A DNA stretch of 64,000 nt. Origin: Pseudomonas alliivorans (lineage in GTDB: Bacteria; Pseudomonadota; Gammaproteobacteria; Pseudomonadales; Pseudomonadaceae). Numbering within the stretch: position 1 is the first letter of the stretch; the number at the start of each line of letters is the position of its first letter. The DNA lies in assembly GCF_017826695.1 (NCBI RefSeq), contig NZ_JAFFZW010000007.1, positions 248,001 to 312,000 of the forward strand, given 5' to 3'. This document shows, in pieces, positions 34,180 to 41,861 of the stretch. Below the pieces are notes generated by a model. The model saw only the letters and a program-made list of their open reading frames with translations, did no database searches and was not told the DNA's origin. A program made the translations under genes and the position numbers.

Positions 34180-35400
34180 ATGAGAGCGTTGACCTATCAC
34201 GGCGCACACAATGTCAAAGTCGACACCGTGCCGGACCCTGAAATACAGCAGGCCGATGACATCATTCTGCGGGTGACGGCGACCGCCATCTGCGGTTCGG
34301 ACTTGCACTTGTATCGTGGCAAGATTCCTACGGTGGAGCATGGCGATATCTTCGGCCATGAGTTCATGGGCATCGTTGAAGAAACCGGCTCGGCTGTAAC
34401 GTCAGTACAACGCGGCGACCGAGTCGTCATCCCCTTCGTGATTGCCTGCGGCTCATGCTTTTTCTGCAATCAGGACTTGTTTGCGGCCTGTGAAACCACC
34501 AATACCGGACGCGGCGCCATTCTCAACAAGAAATCCATTCCGCCGGGAGCCGCACTGTTCGGTTTCAGCCATTTGTACGGCGGCGTTCCAGGCGGTCAGG
34601 CGGAATACGTGCGAGTACCCAAGGCCAACGTCGGCCCGCTGAAGGTGCCCGGTACTCTGGCGGACGATAAAGTCCTGTTTCTCTCCGACATCCTGCCGAC
34701 CGCCTGGCAGGCCGTGACCAACACCGGCATCGGCCAGGGTTCGAGCATCGCCATCTATGGTGCGGGGCCGGTCGGACTGCTGAGTGCGGCCTGCGCCCGA
34801 ATGCTGGGGGCCGAGCGGATCTTCATGGTCGACCACCATCCTTATCGCCTGGCCTACGCACAGCAGACCTATGGCGTCATTCCGATCAACTTCGATGAGG
34901 ATGACGACGCGGCCGACACCATTATTCGTCAGACACCGGGCATGCGTGGGGTCGACGGCGTAGTGGATGCCGTAGGGTTCGAAGCCAAGGGCAGCACCAC
35001 CGAAACCGTGCTCGCCACCCTCAAGCTTGAGGGCAGCAGCGGAAAGGCCCTGCGCCAGTGCATCGCCACGGTCAGACGCGGCGGCGTCGTGAGCGTGCCG
35101 GGGGTTTACGCCGGGTTCATCCACGGCTTCATGTTCGGTGATGCGTTCGACAAGGGCCTGACGTTCAAGATGGGCCAGACCCATGTGCAGCGTTTCATGC
35201 CTGAACTGTTGGGCTATATCGAGACCGGCCGTCTGGAGCCGGAGGCGATCATCACTCATCACATGTCGCTGGAAGAAGCCGCCACGGCCTACAAGATTTT
35301 CGACAAGAAAGAGGAAGACTGCCGCAAGGTGATCCTGACACCCGGCCGCAATGACATCCCAGTGGCGGTGCCTGACTCGCTGACGGGTGTTCCAGCGTAG
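34180..35400 (+). CDS. Zinc-dependent alcohol/aldehyde dehydrogenase (MDR family)
   Basis: A 406-residue medium-chain dehydrogenase. Catalytic zinc ligands are Cys38 ('TAICGSDLHLY') and the His/Glu of 'GHEFMGIVEETG'; structural zinc cysteines are in 'CGSCFFCNQDLFAACE'. The Rossmann motif 'IYGAGPVGLLSAACARMLGA' follows. The length and the 'HMSLEEAATAYKIFDKKEEDCRKVIL' tail resemble formaldehyde dehydrogenase-like stress enzymes. I chose the ATG at 34180; a frame opening at 34123 would add 19 residues without a clear ribosome site. The next gene starts 21 bp later. Confidence 0.88.
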   Translation: MRALTYHGAHNVKVDTVPDPEIQQADDIILRVTATAICGSDLHLYRGKIPTVEHGDIFGHEFMGIVEETGSAVTSVQRGDRVVIPFVIACGSCFFCNQDLFAACETTNTGRGAILNKKSIPPGAALFGFSHLYGGVPGGQAEYVRVPKANVGPLKVPGTLADDKVLFLSDILPTAWQAVTNTGIGQGSSIAIYGAGPVGLLSAACARMLGAERIFMVDHHPYRLAYAQQTYGVIPINFDEDDDAADTIIRQTPGMRGVDGVVDAVGFEAKGSTTETVLATLKLEGSSGKALRQCIATVRRGGVVSVPGVYAGFIHGFMFGDAFDKGLTFKMGQTHVQRFMPELLGYIETGRLEPEAIITHHMSLEEAATAYKIFDKKEEDCRKVILTPGRNDIPVAVPDSLTGVPA

Positions 35401-35421
35401 TGAGAAAGAAGGAGGTACATC

Positions 35422-35646
35422 ATGGAAGCGTTTAACGTGTTCTGGATCGCGGCATTGGTCATCGTTCTGGCACTGGATGCCTGGCTGATCTACAGCGTCT
35501 GGCGTTCGACCAAATCCTCCGGCACCAAGGTCGGCTGGACCGTGCTCATTCTGGCGCTGCCTATCGTAGGTGCCGGAATCTGGGGTGTTGCCGGCCCGCG
35601 TGGTGTGGTCGAGGCGCCGACATCGAATGAGCACAGCAAGGGGTGA
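35422..35646 (+). CDS. Small two-helix membrane protein (PLDc_N-like)
   Basis: A 74-residue protein with helices at ~6-26 and ~38-58 ('VGWTVLILALPIVGAGIWGVAG') and a polar C-terminus. The arrangement 'VWRSTKSSGTKVGWTVLILALPIVG' matches the phospholipase-D N-terminal (PLDc_N) module, which also occurs alone. The ribosome site AAGGAGG gives strong support. It probably forms a stress operon with the upstream dehydrogenase. Confidence 0.85.
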   Translation: MEAFNVFWIAALVIVLALDAWLIYSVWRSTKSSGTKVGWTVLILALPIVGAGIWGVAGPRGVVEAPTSNEHSKG

Positions 35647-35678
35647 TGGGCGCGCCACATTCGAGAGCGTCCCGGGCG

Positions 35679-35749
35679 GCGTTACCACGCAGGAGCGTGT
35701 GAGCGATCATCATCACGTGTGTCTGATCGTTCCCCCGCTCCGCGTCCGC
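35679..35749. repeat. Degenerate P. syringae-type intergenic inverted repeats
   Basis: GCGTTACCACGCAGGAGCGTG (from 35679) and GATCGTTCCCCCGCTCCGC (to about 35749) are two facing, partly decayed copies of the family at 22476 and 24239. They lie between convergent genes. Confidence 0.5.
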
Positions 35750-35775
35750 TTCAGCAACTGGCAACGACGCTATAA

Positions 35776-36507
35776 CTACCGACTCAGATATCCGAACCGC
35801 CCTTTGAACGGTTTGCCTATCGGGTCCGCCAGGTCGCCGTGTTTGCTGGTGGTCAGGCCAAGGTCCACCAACGACTCGGCGAGCTTCACGGCCGCTGCAA
35901 CGCCATCGATCACAGGCAGGCCCACGGCTTCGCTCAGTTGCCGGCCCAAGTCGGCCATCCCGCCACAGCCCAGCACGATGGCGCCTGCACCTTCTTTATC
36001 GCGTGCCTTGCGCGCCTGTTCAGCCATGAGTTCGACCAGCTCCGGGCCGCTCTCCTCCAGTGCCAATACCGGCAGATCGATGCAGCGCACTGACGTGCAT
36101 AATTCGCTGAACCCGTAACGCTGAAGCAGGTGCTCGGCGATGATCCGGGTACGCGTGAGGGTAGTGACGACGGCAAACCGGGTCGAGATCAGGCTCGCCA
36201 CATGAAACGCCGCCTCGGCAATGCCGATGACCGGTGCACGCGCGGCTTCGCGGGCGGCCAGCAGACCGGGGTCGCCAAAGCAGGCGATGATGTGCGCGTC
36301 CACCTGCTGTTCACGCCCCTTGCGCACCTCTTCCAGCACACCCAGCGTGGCGATGGCTTCGTCGAAATGCCCTTCGATGGACACCGGGCCGTCTGTCGGA
36401 GTACAGGCCATGATCTGCGTACCGGGACGCGCGACAGCTTCAGCTGCCAGGCCCATCTTGCGGGTCATGGCTTCACTGGTGTTGGGATTGATGACTTGAA
36501 TACGCAC
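35776..36507 (-). CDS. Asp/Glu/hydantoin racemase family, allantoin racemase-like (HpxA/HyuE)
   Basis: A 243-residue cofactor-independent racemase. The two catalytic cysteines are in 'IIACFGDPGLLAAREA' and 'IVLGCGGMADLG'; the start 'IQVINPNTSEAMT' is the family signature. It begins with GTG at 36507, preceded by GAAGGAGG; an ORF opening at 36633 would overlap the regulator gene. It lies 10 bp after a GntR regulator and opposite an NCS1 permease, as in hpxS-hpxA-type purine/allantoin clusters. Allantoinase or hydantoinase is not in the window, so hydantoin racemase remains possible. Confidence 0.85.
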   Translation of the reverse strand: MRIQVINPNTSEAMTRKMGLAAEAVARPGTQIMACTPTDGPVSIEGHFDEAIATLGVLEEVRKGREQQVDAHIIACFGDPGLLAAREAARAPVIGIAEAAFHVASLISTRFAVVTTLTRTRIIAEHLLQRYGFSELCTSVRCIDLPVLALEESGPELVELMAEQARKARDKEGAGAIVLGCGGMADLGRQLSEAVGLPVIDGVAAAVKLAESLVDLGLTTSKHGDLADPIGKPFKGRFGYLSR

Positions 36508-36517
36508 CGGGCCTCCT

Positions 36518-37237
36518 TCAGCGCCGTTTGAAAATGCTATGGAAGTCCACCGCCTCGCCGACGGGTTCATCCACCTTAAGGCTGGCACGGATGCGACGCA
36601 GGTGCTCGGCCATCCACTTTCGAGCTTCGTCACCCTGCCCGGCCTCCAGCAAGGTCAACAGATCGGCATGCTCGCCGCAGTCGCAACCGACACTGCGTCG
36701 CGAGCCATACACCGCGAGGATCAGTGACGAACGTGTGGTCAATTGGGCAACCTGCTCGGTCAACACCTGATTGCCCGCCAGCGCACACAGCTGCACATGG
36801 AAGCGTGCGGACAACTGAATGGCTTCGCTATGACGCCCGGCACGCTGCGCCTCGTGCTCCTGGTCGCAAAGCGAGCGCAGTGCTTCCAGACGCTGCCCGC
36901 TGACGCGTGAGGCAATGCTGTCCATCAAGGCCGTTTCAATCAGTTGCCGGGCACCCAGCACATCCTGCGCTTCCTGCGCCGAGGGCTTGGCGACCTCAGC
37001 GCCGCGTTTGGGCCGCAACGTCACCAGACGTTCCAGCGCCAGCCGCTGCAGCACCTTGCGAATGCCGGTACGACTGATCTCGAATACCTCAGCCAGAGCG
37101 TCCTCCGGCAAGCGCGTGCCGGGGGCGAGTCGATGCTCAACGATGGCCTCCAGCACGTGCTGATAGATCTGCTCATCGCGGCCTTTTTCGTCGGCAGCGG
37201 GAGCAATGAACAGCGAAACGCTGGAAGGTCGGGTCAT
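36518..37237 (-). CDS. GntR-family regulator, FadR/FCD subfamily (HpxS-like)
   Basis: A 239-residue regulator: winged HTH at ~18-82 ('LPEDALAEVFEISRTGIRKVLQRLALERLV') and a helical FCD effector domain at ~95-220 ('ARQLIETALMDSIASRV', 'SARFHVQLCALAGN', 'EHADLLTLLEAG') with Asp/His positions suited to metal and carboxylate binding. I chose the ATG at 37237; in-frame starts at 37258 and beyond would overlap the operator. It is transcribed with the racemase and faces the permease gene. Identical ATCGTATACAA sites near both promoters suggest self-control and control of the permease. Confidence 0.87.
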   Translation of the reverse strand: MTRPSSVSLFIAPAADEKGRDEQIYQHVLEAIVEHRLAPGTRLPEDALAEVFEISRTGIRKVLQRLALERLVTLRPKRGAEVAKPSAQEAQDVLGARQLIETALMDSIASRVSGQRLEALRSLCDQEHEAQRAGRHSEAIQLSARFHVQLCALAGNQVLTEQVAQLTTRSSLILAVYGSRRSVGCDCGEHADLLTLLEAGQGDEARKWMAEHLRRIRASLKVDEPVGEAVDFHSIFKRR

Positions 37238-37262
37238 GGCATCACATCGCTTTGGCATGCAG

Positions 37263-37273
37263 ATCGTATACAA
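37263..37273. promoter_or_regulatory. GntR operator candidate, regulator side
   Basis: ATCGTATACAA with palindromic GTATAC core, 26 bp upstream of the chosen GntR start. The same 11 bases recur at 37518. This form suits FadR-subfamily regulators. The 346-bp spacer 37238-37583 holds both sites and otherwise nothing I can name. Confidence 0.6.
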
Positions 37274-37517
37274 GAATAGTGCCCGATGAACCTGGTTCTG
37301 AATAGCGCTATCTGCAAGACGCTGTTGAATCGGCATCACACCGCCTTCAATGGCTTCGCACCCAAAACGCGCAAAAGCGCCCTGTTTACGTGCACGCCAA
37401 TCCGCCGTACGGGGTTGACCACTACGTCAGCTTTTCAGAAAAAACGCTTATCAAGACAAGGCGTTCAAGCCATCCAGCACCCCGAAAACAAGGCATGGCA
37501 CATGTCTTGCGTACACA

Positions 37518-37528
37518 ATCGTATACAA
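37518..37528. promoter_or_regulatory. GntR operator candidate, permease side
   Basis: ATCGTATACAA, identical to the copy at 37263, 55 bp before the permease ATG. A related GTACACAATC half overlaps it on the left, and ATCGTAC recurs at about 37541. Two identical sites in one divergent spacer suggest joint repression of regulator-racemase and permease. Confidence 0.6.
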
Positions 37529-37583
37529 AAAAGATCAGCGATCGTACCCCGATCCCGTCACGACTCAGCGAGGGAGTAACGCA

Positions 37584-39035
37584 ATGACAGACCAACGCCC
37601 GGCCGGCTACAGTCCGCGCCTGCACAACCATGATTTGGGACCGGTTCCGCAGAAATGGACCTGGTACAACATTCTGGCGTTCTGGATGAGCGACGTGCAC
37701 AGCGTCGGCGGTTACGTCTTTGCCGCCAGCCTGTTCGCCCTCGGTCTGGCCAGCTGGCAGGTGTTGATCGCGCTGCTGGTCGGCATCTGCATCATTCAGG
37801 TGATCGCCAATCTGGTGGCCAAGCCCAGCCAACAGGCGGCGGTGCCCTACCCGGTCATTTGCCGACTGGCGTTCGGTGTCTTCGGGGCCAACATCCCGGC
37901 GATCATCCGTGGCCTCATTGCGGTCGCGTGGTATGGCATTCAGACCTACCTGGCATCCAGCGCACTGGTGATCGTGGTGCTGCGTTTCTTCCCGGAACTG
38001 GCCGCCTATCAGAACGTGACCTTTCTCGGCCTGTCATGGCTGGGCTGGTTCGGCTTTCTGGCTCTGTGGGTGGTTCAGGCCGCCGTGTTCTGGACCGGCA
38101 TGGAATCGATCAGACGCTTCATCGACTGGGCCGGCCCGGCCGTGTACGCCGTGATGTTCGCGCTGGCGGGCTGGATCGTCTGGCGCGCGGGCTGGGACAA
38201 CATCAGTTTCACGCTGGCCGAAAAAGAACTGTCGGGCTGGGCGGCGTTCGGTCAGGTGGTCATGGCCATTGCGCTGGTGGTCTCGTACTTCTCCGGACCG
38301 ACACTGAATTTTGGCGACTTCAGCCGCTACTGTCGCAGCATGGCGGACGTGCGCCGTGGCAACTTCTGGGGCCTGCCGGTGAATTTCCTGGCATTTTCGC
38401 TGGTGACGGTGGTGATCGTGTCCGGCACGCTGCCGATCTTCGGTGAAATGATCCACGACCCGATTGCGACCGTGGCGCGCATCGACAACACCACCGCGGT
38501 ATTGCTGGGTGCGTTCACGTTCGTCACCGCGACCATCGGCATCAACATCGTCGCCAACTTCGTGTCCCCGGCGTTCGACTTCGCCAACGTGGCACCGAGC
38601 CGCATCAGCTGGCGTGCGGGCGGCATGATCGCCGCCGTGGCCTCGATCTTCATTACACCCTGGAACCTGTTCAACAACCCGGAAGTGATCCACTACACCC
38701 TGGACGTACTCGCTGCCTGCATCGGCCCGTTGTTCGGAATCCTGTTGGTGGACTATTACCTGATCAAGAAACAGCAGATCGACGTCGATGCCCTGTTCAA
38801 CGACACACCGAGCGGGCGCTACTGGTACACCAACGGTGTGAACCGGGTCGCCGTGAAAGCCCTGGTGCTGACCGCGCTGGTCGGCCTGTGCTTCACCTTC
38901 ATTCCGTGGTTCAAGCCCATCGCCAACTTTGCCTGGTTCACCGGCTGCATGCTGGGAGGCGTGCTGTATTACGGTCTGACCAAAGGCTCACCGGCACAGG
39001 CTGCGAACCTCGCCCCGACCGCCAGCCACGGCTGA
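37584..39035 (+). CDS. NCS1-family nucleobase/allantoin/hydantoin:cation symporter
   Basis: A 483-residue inner-membrane permease with about 12 helices. NCS1 hallmarks: 'PVPQKWTWYNILAFWMSDVHSVGGYVFAASLF' region at helix 1, 'PYPVICRLAFGVFGANIPAIIRGLIAVAWYGIQTYLA' at helices 2-3, and 'LNFGDFSRYCRS' after helix 6. Substrates in this family are cytosine, uracil, allantoin or benzyl-hydantoin; the racemase neighbour favours allantoin or a hydantoin. GGGAG stands 7 bp before the ATG. A strong terminator follows. Regulation is probably by the divergent GntR protein. Confidence 0.9.
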   Translation: MTDQRPAGYSPRLHNHDLGPVPQKWTWYNILAFWMSDVHSVGGYVFAASLFALGLASWQVLIALLVGICIIQVIANLVAKPSQQAAVPYPVICRLAFGVFGANIPAIIRGLIAVAWYGIQTYLASSALVIVVLRFFPELAAYQNVTFLGLSWLGWFGFLALWVVQAAVFWTGMESIRRFIDWAGPAVYAVMFALAGWIVWRAGWDNISFTLAEKELSGWAAFGQVVMAIALVVSYFSGPTLNFGDFSRYCRSMADVRRGNFWGLPVNFLAFSLVTVVIVSGTLPIFGEMIHDPIATVARIDNTTAVLLGAFTFVTATIGINIVANFVSPAFDFANVAPSRISWRAGGMIAAVASIFITPWNLFNNPEVIHYTLDVLAACIGPLFGILLVDYYLIKKQQIDVDALFNDTPSGRYWYTNGVNRVAVKALVLTALVGLCFTFIPWFKPIANFAWFTGCMLGGVLYYGLTKGSPAQAANLAPTASHG

Positions 39036-39056
39036 CAACGATTGCGACGAAGACAG

Positions 39057-39090
39057 CAATGCCTGGCTCGCCCAGGCATTGTGCTTTTTC
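39057..39090 (+). terminator. Rho-independent terminator of the NCS1 permease
   Basis: CAATGCCTGG (39057-39066) pairs with CCAGGCATTG (39072-39081) around CTCGC, followed by TGCTTTTTC. It lies 21 bp after the permease stop and may also slow transcription coming from the opposite oprD-like gene. Confidence 0.85.
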
Positions 39091-39104
39091 TGACAAGGGT
39101 TTGC

Positions 39105-40361
39105 TCACCAGAGCGCTACGTCGTAAGTCAGATACAGCCGGTTGCTGTCCCGCCCTCGGGCGAAATCGGACCGGTACACGTAGTTGCGCAGCTTCACACC
39201 CAGCCCTTTGAAAGTGCCGCCTTGCACCACGTAGGCAATCTCGGCGTCACGCTCCCACTCACGTAACTGCGCCGGACCTGACTTTTCATTGTCACCACGC
39301 AAGTAGCGCGTGGAAAACGTCAGGCCCGGCGCGCCCAGTCTGGCGAAATCGTAGCCGTAGCTGACCATCCAGGTTTTCTCGTCTTCTTCGATGAATTTGC
39401 CGATGCCGACGTTGCTGAACGAGTACACCGTCGCTCCGCTTATATAAGGCAGGCCCGCGTCGCCGCTCAGCACCTGATAACCGGCACCGACACTGTGTCC
39501 GGACAGCGCATAGGTCAACTGTCCGCTGAGCATGTCATTGTCGATCTTGCCGCTGCGCGCAGCACCGGCATCGACGCTGCGGAAATAACGCAGGTCGCTG
39601 GTCAGCACGCCCGAGCCCAGCGTCAGATCGTGCTGAATGGACGCAAACTGCTGGCGATAGAATTCATCCAGCTCGCCATAGAAATAACTCAGACGAACGT
39701 CCTTGCCGAGCCGGTAGTCGCCGCCGACATAGGAAAAGTCCGAGCCCTTGCCGCTGAAGCCGTCCGGAATGATCGAGCGGCTGTCTGACGAATCGCGCAA
39801 CTTGAACTGATCGAGTCGTCCGCCGGTGAGTGTCAGGTTTTCGATGTCCGTGCTGGTGAACTGGGTACCTTGATAGACCTGCGGCAGCAACCGCGCGTCG
39901 TTGTAAACCAGTACCGGCGTCCTGGGCAGCAGCGAACCGTATTTCACGATGGTCCTGGCCAGACGCACCTTGGCGGCGGCGCCAAGGCTCGAAAACTCAT
40001 CGGCCGCCCGACCATCGCTGTGGACCGGCAACAGGCCGGTGCCGCTGCGCCCCTTTCCGGAGTCCAGCTTGATACCCAGCAACCCGGAGGCATCGAAACC
40101 GAAACCCAGCACGCCCTGGGTGAACCCGGATTGATAGTCCAGCAGCAGGCCTTGCGCCCATTCGGTCCGCTCGCTCTTGGCCGTCAACGCAGCACGCGTG
40201 CTCAGGCCGTGTTCATCACGAAAGTTTTCGTTGAAGTAGACATTGCGCAGTTGCAGCTTCAACTTGCTGTCTTCGATGAAACCGTCTGCGCTCACCCAGG
40301 GGGCGACGCTCAACAGCAATGACGGCAGCGCTGCGCGTTGAAAAAATGTATTCATGCTCAT
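39105..40361 (-). CDS. OprD-family outer-membrane porin
   Basis: A 418-residue outer-membrane channel. A signal peptide (~1-25, cleavage at 'VSA-DGF') precedes an OprD-type barrel: 'KLKLQLRNVYFNENF' at the start, 'PVLVYNDARLLPQVYQGTQ' in loop 3, 'KTWMVSYGYDFARLGAPGLTFSTRYLRGDN' and a C-terminal 'YLTYDVALW' ending in aromatic Trp. The D/opdH-like groups take up basic amino acids or tricarboxylates; the adjacent CitMHS and DctA genes favour organic acids. It is the last gene of a four-gene minus-strand unit. A Crc-like AATAACAA motif overlaps the translation start region; the start at 40355 is an alternative. Confidence 0.9.
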   Translation of the reverse strand: MSMNTFFQRAALPSLLLSVAPWVSADGFIEDSKLKLQLRNVYFNENFRDEHGLSTRAALTAKSERTEWAQGLLLDYQSGFTQGVLGFGFDASGLLGIKLDSGKGRSGTGLLPVHSDGRAADEFSSLGAAAKVRLARTIVKYGSLLPRTPVLVYNDARLLPQVYQGTQFTSTDIENLTLTGGRLDQFKLRDSSDSRSIIPDGFSGKGSDFSYVGGDYRLGKDVRLSYFYGELDEFYRQQFASIQHDLTLGSGVLTSDLRYFRSVDAGAARSGKIDNDMLSGQLTYALSGHSVGAGYQVLSGDAGLPYISGATVYSFSNVGIGKFIEEDEKTWMVSYGYDFARLGAPGLTFSTRYLRGDNEKSGPAQLREWERDAEIAYVVQGGTFKGLGVKLRNYVYRSDFARGRDSNRLYLTYDVALW

Positions 40362-40367
40362 GACTCG

Positions 40368-40378
40368 TTCTTGTTATT
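40368..40378 (-). promoter_or_regulatory. Crc/Hfq catabolite-repression motif at porin start
   Basis: The minus strand reads AATAACAAGAA just 6 bases before the porin ATG, matching AANAANAA, the motif bound by Hfq/Crc to block translation in good carbon sources. It lies where the ribosome would bind. Confidence 0.5.
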
Positions 40379-40440
40379 GGAGACGCAGTGATCCGCACGC
40401 CCCGGTCAAGGGCGCGTGAATGCACAGGGAGGGTTTGAGG

Positions 40441-41745
40441 TCAGACGAACAGGCTGATGGCGCCCGTCAGCAAGGCCAGCGCTGTGACCACCAGCGAGGT
40501 GAGCACGGCCCATTTCAACGTGGCTTTCTGGAAGTCGCCGATGTCACGGTCGATCATGCCAACCAGCAACAGGGTCGAAGCCACCAGCGGGCTCATCAGG
40601 TGCACCGGCTGGCCAAGAATCGAAGCGCGGGCGATTTCCAGCGGGCTGATGCCGTAGGCCGCTGCCGCGTTGGCCAGAATCGGCACCACCCCAAAGTAAT
40701 AGGCATCGTTGGACAGCACGAAGGTCAGCGGCATGCTGGTAATCGCCACCACCAGCGGAAACAGGTGGCCCCACTGCGGCGGGATCCAGCTGACCAGGGT
40801 TTGCGCCAGCGCGTCGACCATCTTGGTGCCGGAAAATATCCCGGCGAAAATGCCCGCGGCGAACACCAGCAACACCACGGTCATGGCATTGCCGGAATGG
40901 GCCAGAATCCGCTCTTTCTGAATGTCCAGTTGCGGGTAGTTGATCATCAGCGCCAGCACGAAGCCGATCAGGAACAGGATCGCCGAATGCATCAGGCCCA
41001 TGACCAGCGCCACCATCACCACGATCACCAGCGCCAGGTTGACGTAGGCCAGTTTAGGGCGCTTGTGCGGCGTGTCGCCCAGGATGGCGTCGATGTAGCA
41101 ACCGCCACCGCCGCTCTGCAGTTGCACATTCCCGATGCGCCTGCGCTCGCTACGCCCCAGCAGAAAGGCGGTGAACACCACCCATGCAGCGCCACCGATC
41201 ATGGTCGGCAGCAGTGGAATGAAGTACTCGCCAGCGTCCAGTCCCAGCGCAGCAATGGCACGTGTGGCCGGTCCACCCCAGGGCGTCATACCGCTCATGA
41301 TGCTCAGCGACAGCATCGAGATGATGCCCAGAATCATCGGGTTCATGCCGATGCGCTTGTACAGCGGCAACATCGCCGCGCAGGTAATCATGTAGGTGGT
41401 GGTGCCATCGCCGTCCAGTGCAACGGTCAGCGACAGCAACGCAGTGCCGACGGCTATTTTCAGCGGGTCGCCGTTGACGCGCTTGAGGATCTTGCGAATC
41501 AGCGGATCAAACAGACCGGCATCGATCATCAACCCGAAAAACAGAATCGCGAACAGCAGCAGCGCGGCTGAGGGTGCGACCATTTTCAGACCGTCCAGCA
41601 TCATCTTGCCGGTGGTGCCGCCAAAGCCGCCCAGCACCGCAAAAACCACAGGCACCAAGGTCAGCGCGACGATAGGCGACAGGCGTTTGGACATGATCAG
41701 GTAGGTGAAAACCACCACCATGGCTAAGCCGAGGAAGGCAAGCAT
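40441..41745 (-). CDS. CitMHS-family citrate/tricarboxylate:H+ transporter
   Basis: A 434-residue inner-membrane protein with about 11-12 helices. Family signatures are 'LSPIVALTLVPVVFAVLGGFG' near the N-terminus and 'ALDGDGTTTYMITCAAMLPLYKRIGMNP' (~108-135), followed by 'MSGMTPWGGPATRAIAALGLD'. Members move metal-complexed citrate with protons. It lies between the porin and dctA. An AACAAGAA motif suitable for Crc lies 13 bases before the ATG. Citrate, tricarballylate or aconitate could be the natural substrate. Confidence 0.9.
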   Translation of the reverse strand: MLAFLGLAMVVVFTYLIMSKRLSPIVALTLVPVVFAVLGGFGGTTGKMMLDGLKMVAPSAALLLFAILFFGLMIDAGLFDPLIRKILKRVNGDPLKIAVGTALLSLTVALDGDGTTTYMITCAAMLPLYKRIGMNPMILGIISMLSLSIMSGMTPWGGPATRAIAALGLDAGEYFIPLLPTMIGGAAWVVFTAFLLGRSERRRIGNVQLQSGGGGCYIDAILGDTPHKRPKLAYVNLALVIVVMVALVMGLMHSAILFLIGFVLALMINYPQLDIQKERILAHSGNAMTVVLLVFAAGIFAGIFSGTKMVDALAQTLVSWIPPQWGHLFPLVVAITSMPLTFVLSNDAYYFGVVPILANAAAAYGISPLEIARASILGQPVHLMSPLVASTLLLVGMIDRDIGDFQKATLKWAVLTSLVVTALALLTGAISLFV

Positions 41746-41757
41746 CGGAATATTCTC

Positions 41758-41765
41758 TTCTTGTT
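41758..41765 (-). promoter_or_regulatory. Crc/Hfq motif before CitMHS gene
   Basis: AACAAGAA on the minus strand, 13 bases upstream of the start codon and continuous with the purine-rich ribosome site GAAGAGAA. It fits AANAANAA. Such motifs give catabolite repression in Pseudomonas. Confidence 0.4.
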
Positions 41766-41799
41766 ATGGATGAACGACGCGCACGACAAGGCTCGTCGA

Positions 41800-41817
41800 G
41801 CCTCGCGATGGCGAGGC
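41800..41817 (-). terminator. Hairpin after dctA
   Basis: GCCTCGC-GATG-GCGAGGC stem, next to another palindrome GGCTCGTCGAGCC at about 41790-41802, in the 116-bp gap after the dctA stop. No T-run. It could attenuate transcription into the CitMHS gene or stop it. Confidence 0.4.
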
Positions 41818-41861
41818 CCGACAGCAGATGATACGTGTCGGTCGATGGTTTTGAGGCGGGT

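Noticed and set aside
34453..35688. 411-codon minus-strand frame over the zinc dehydrogenase
   Set aside because: The plus frame has both zinc motifs and a Rossmann fold; the minus frame is low-complexity.
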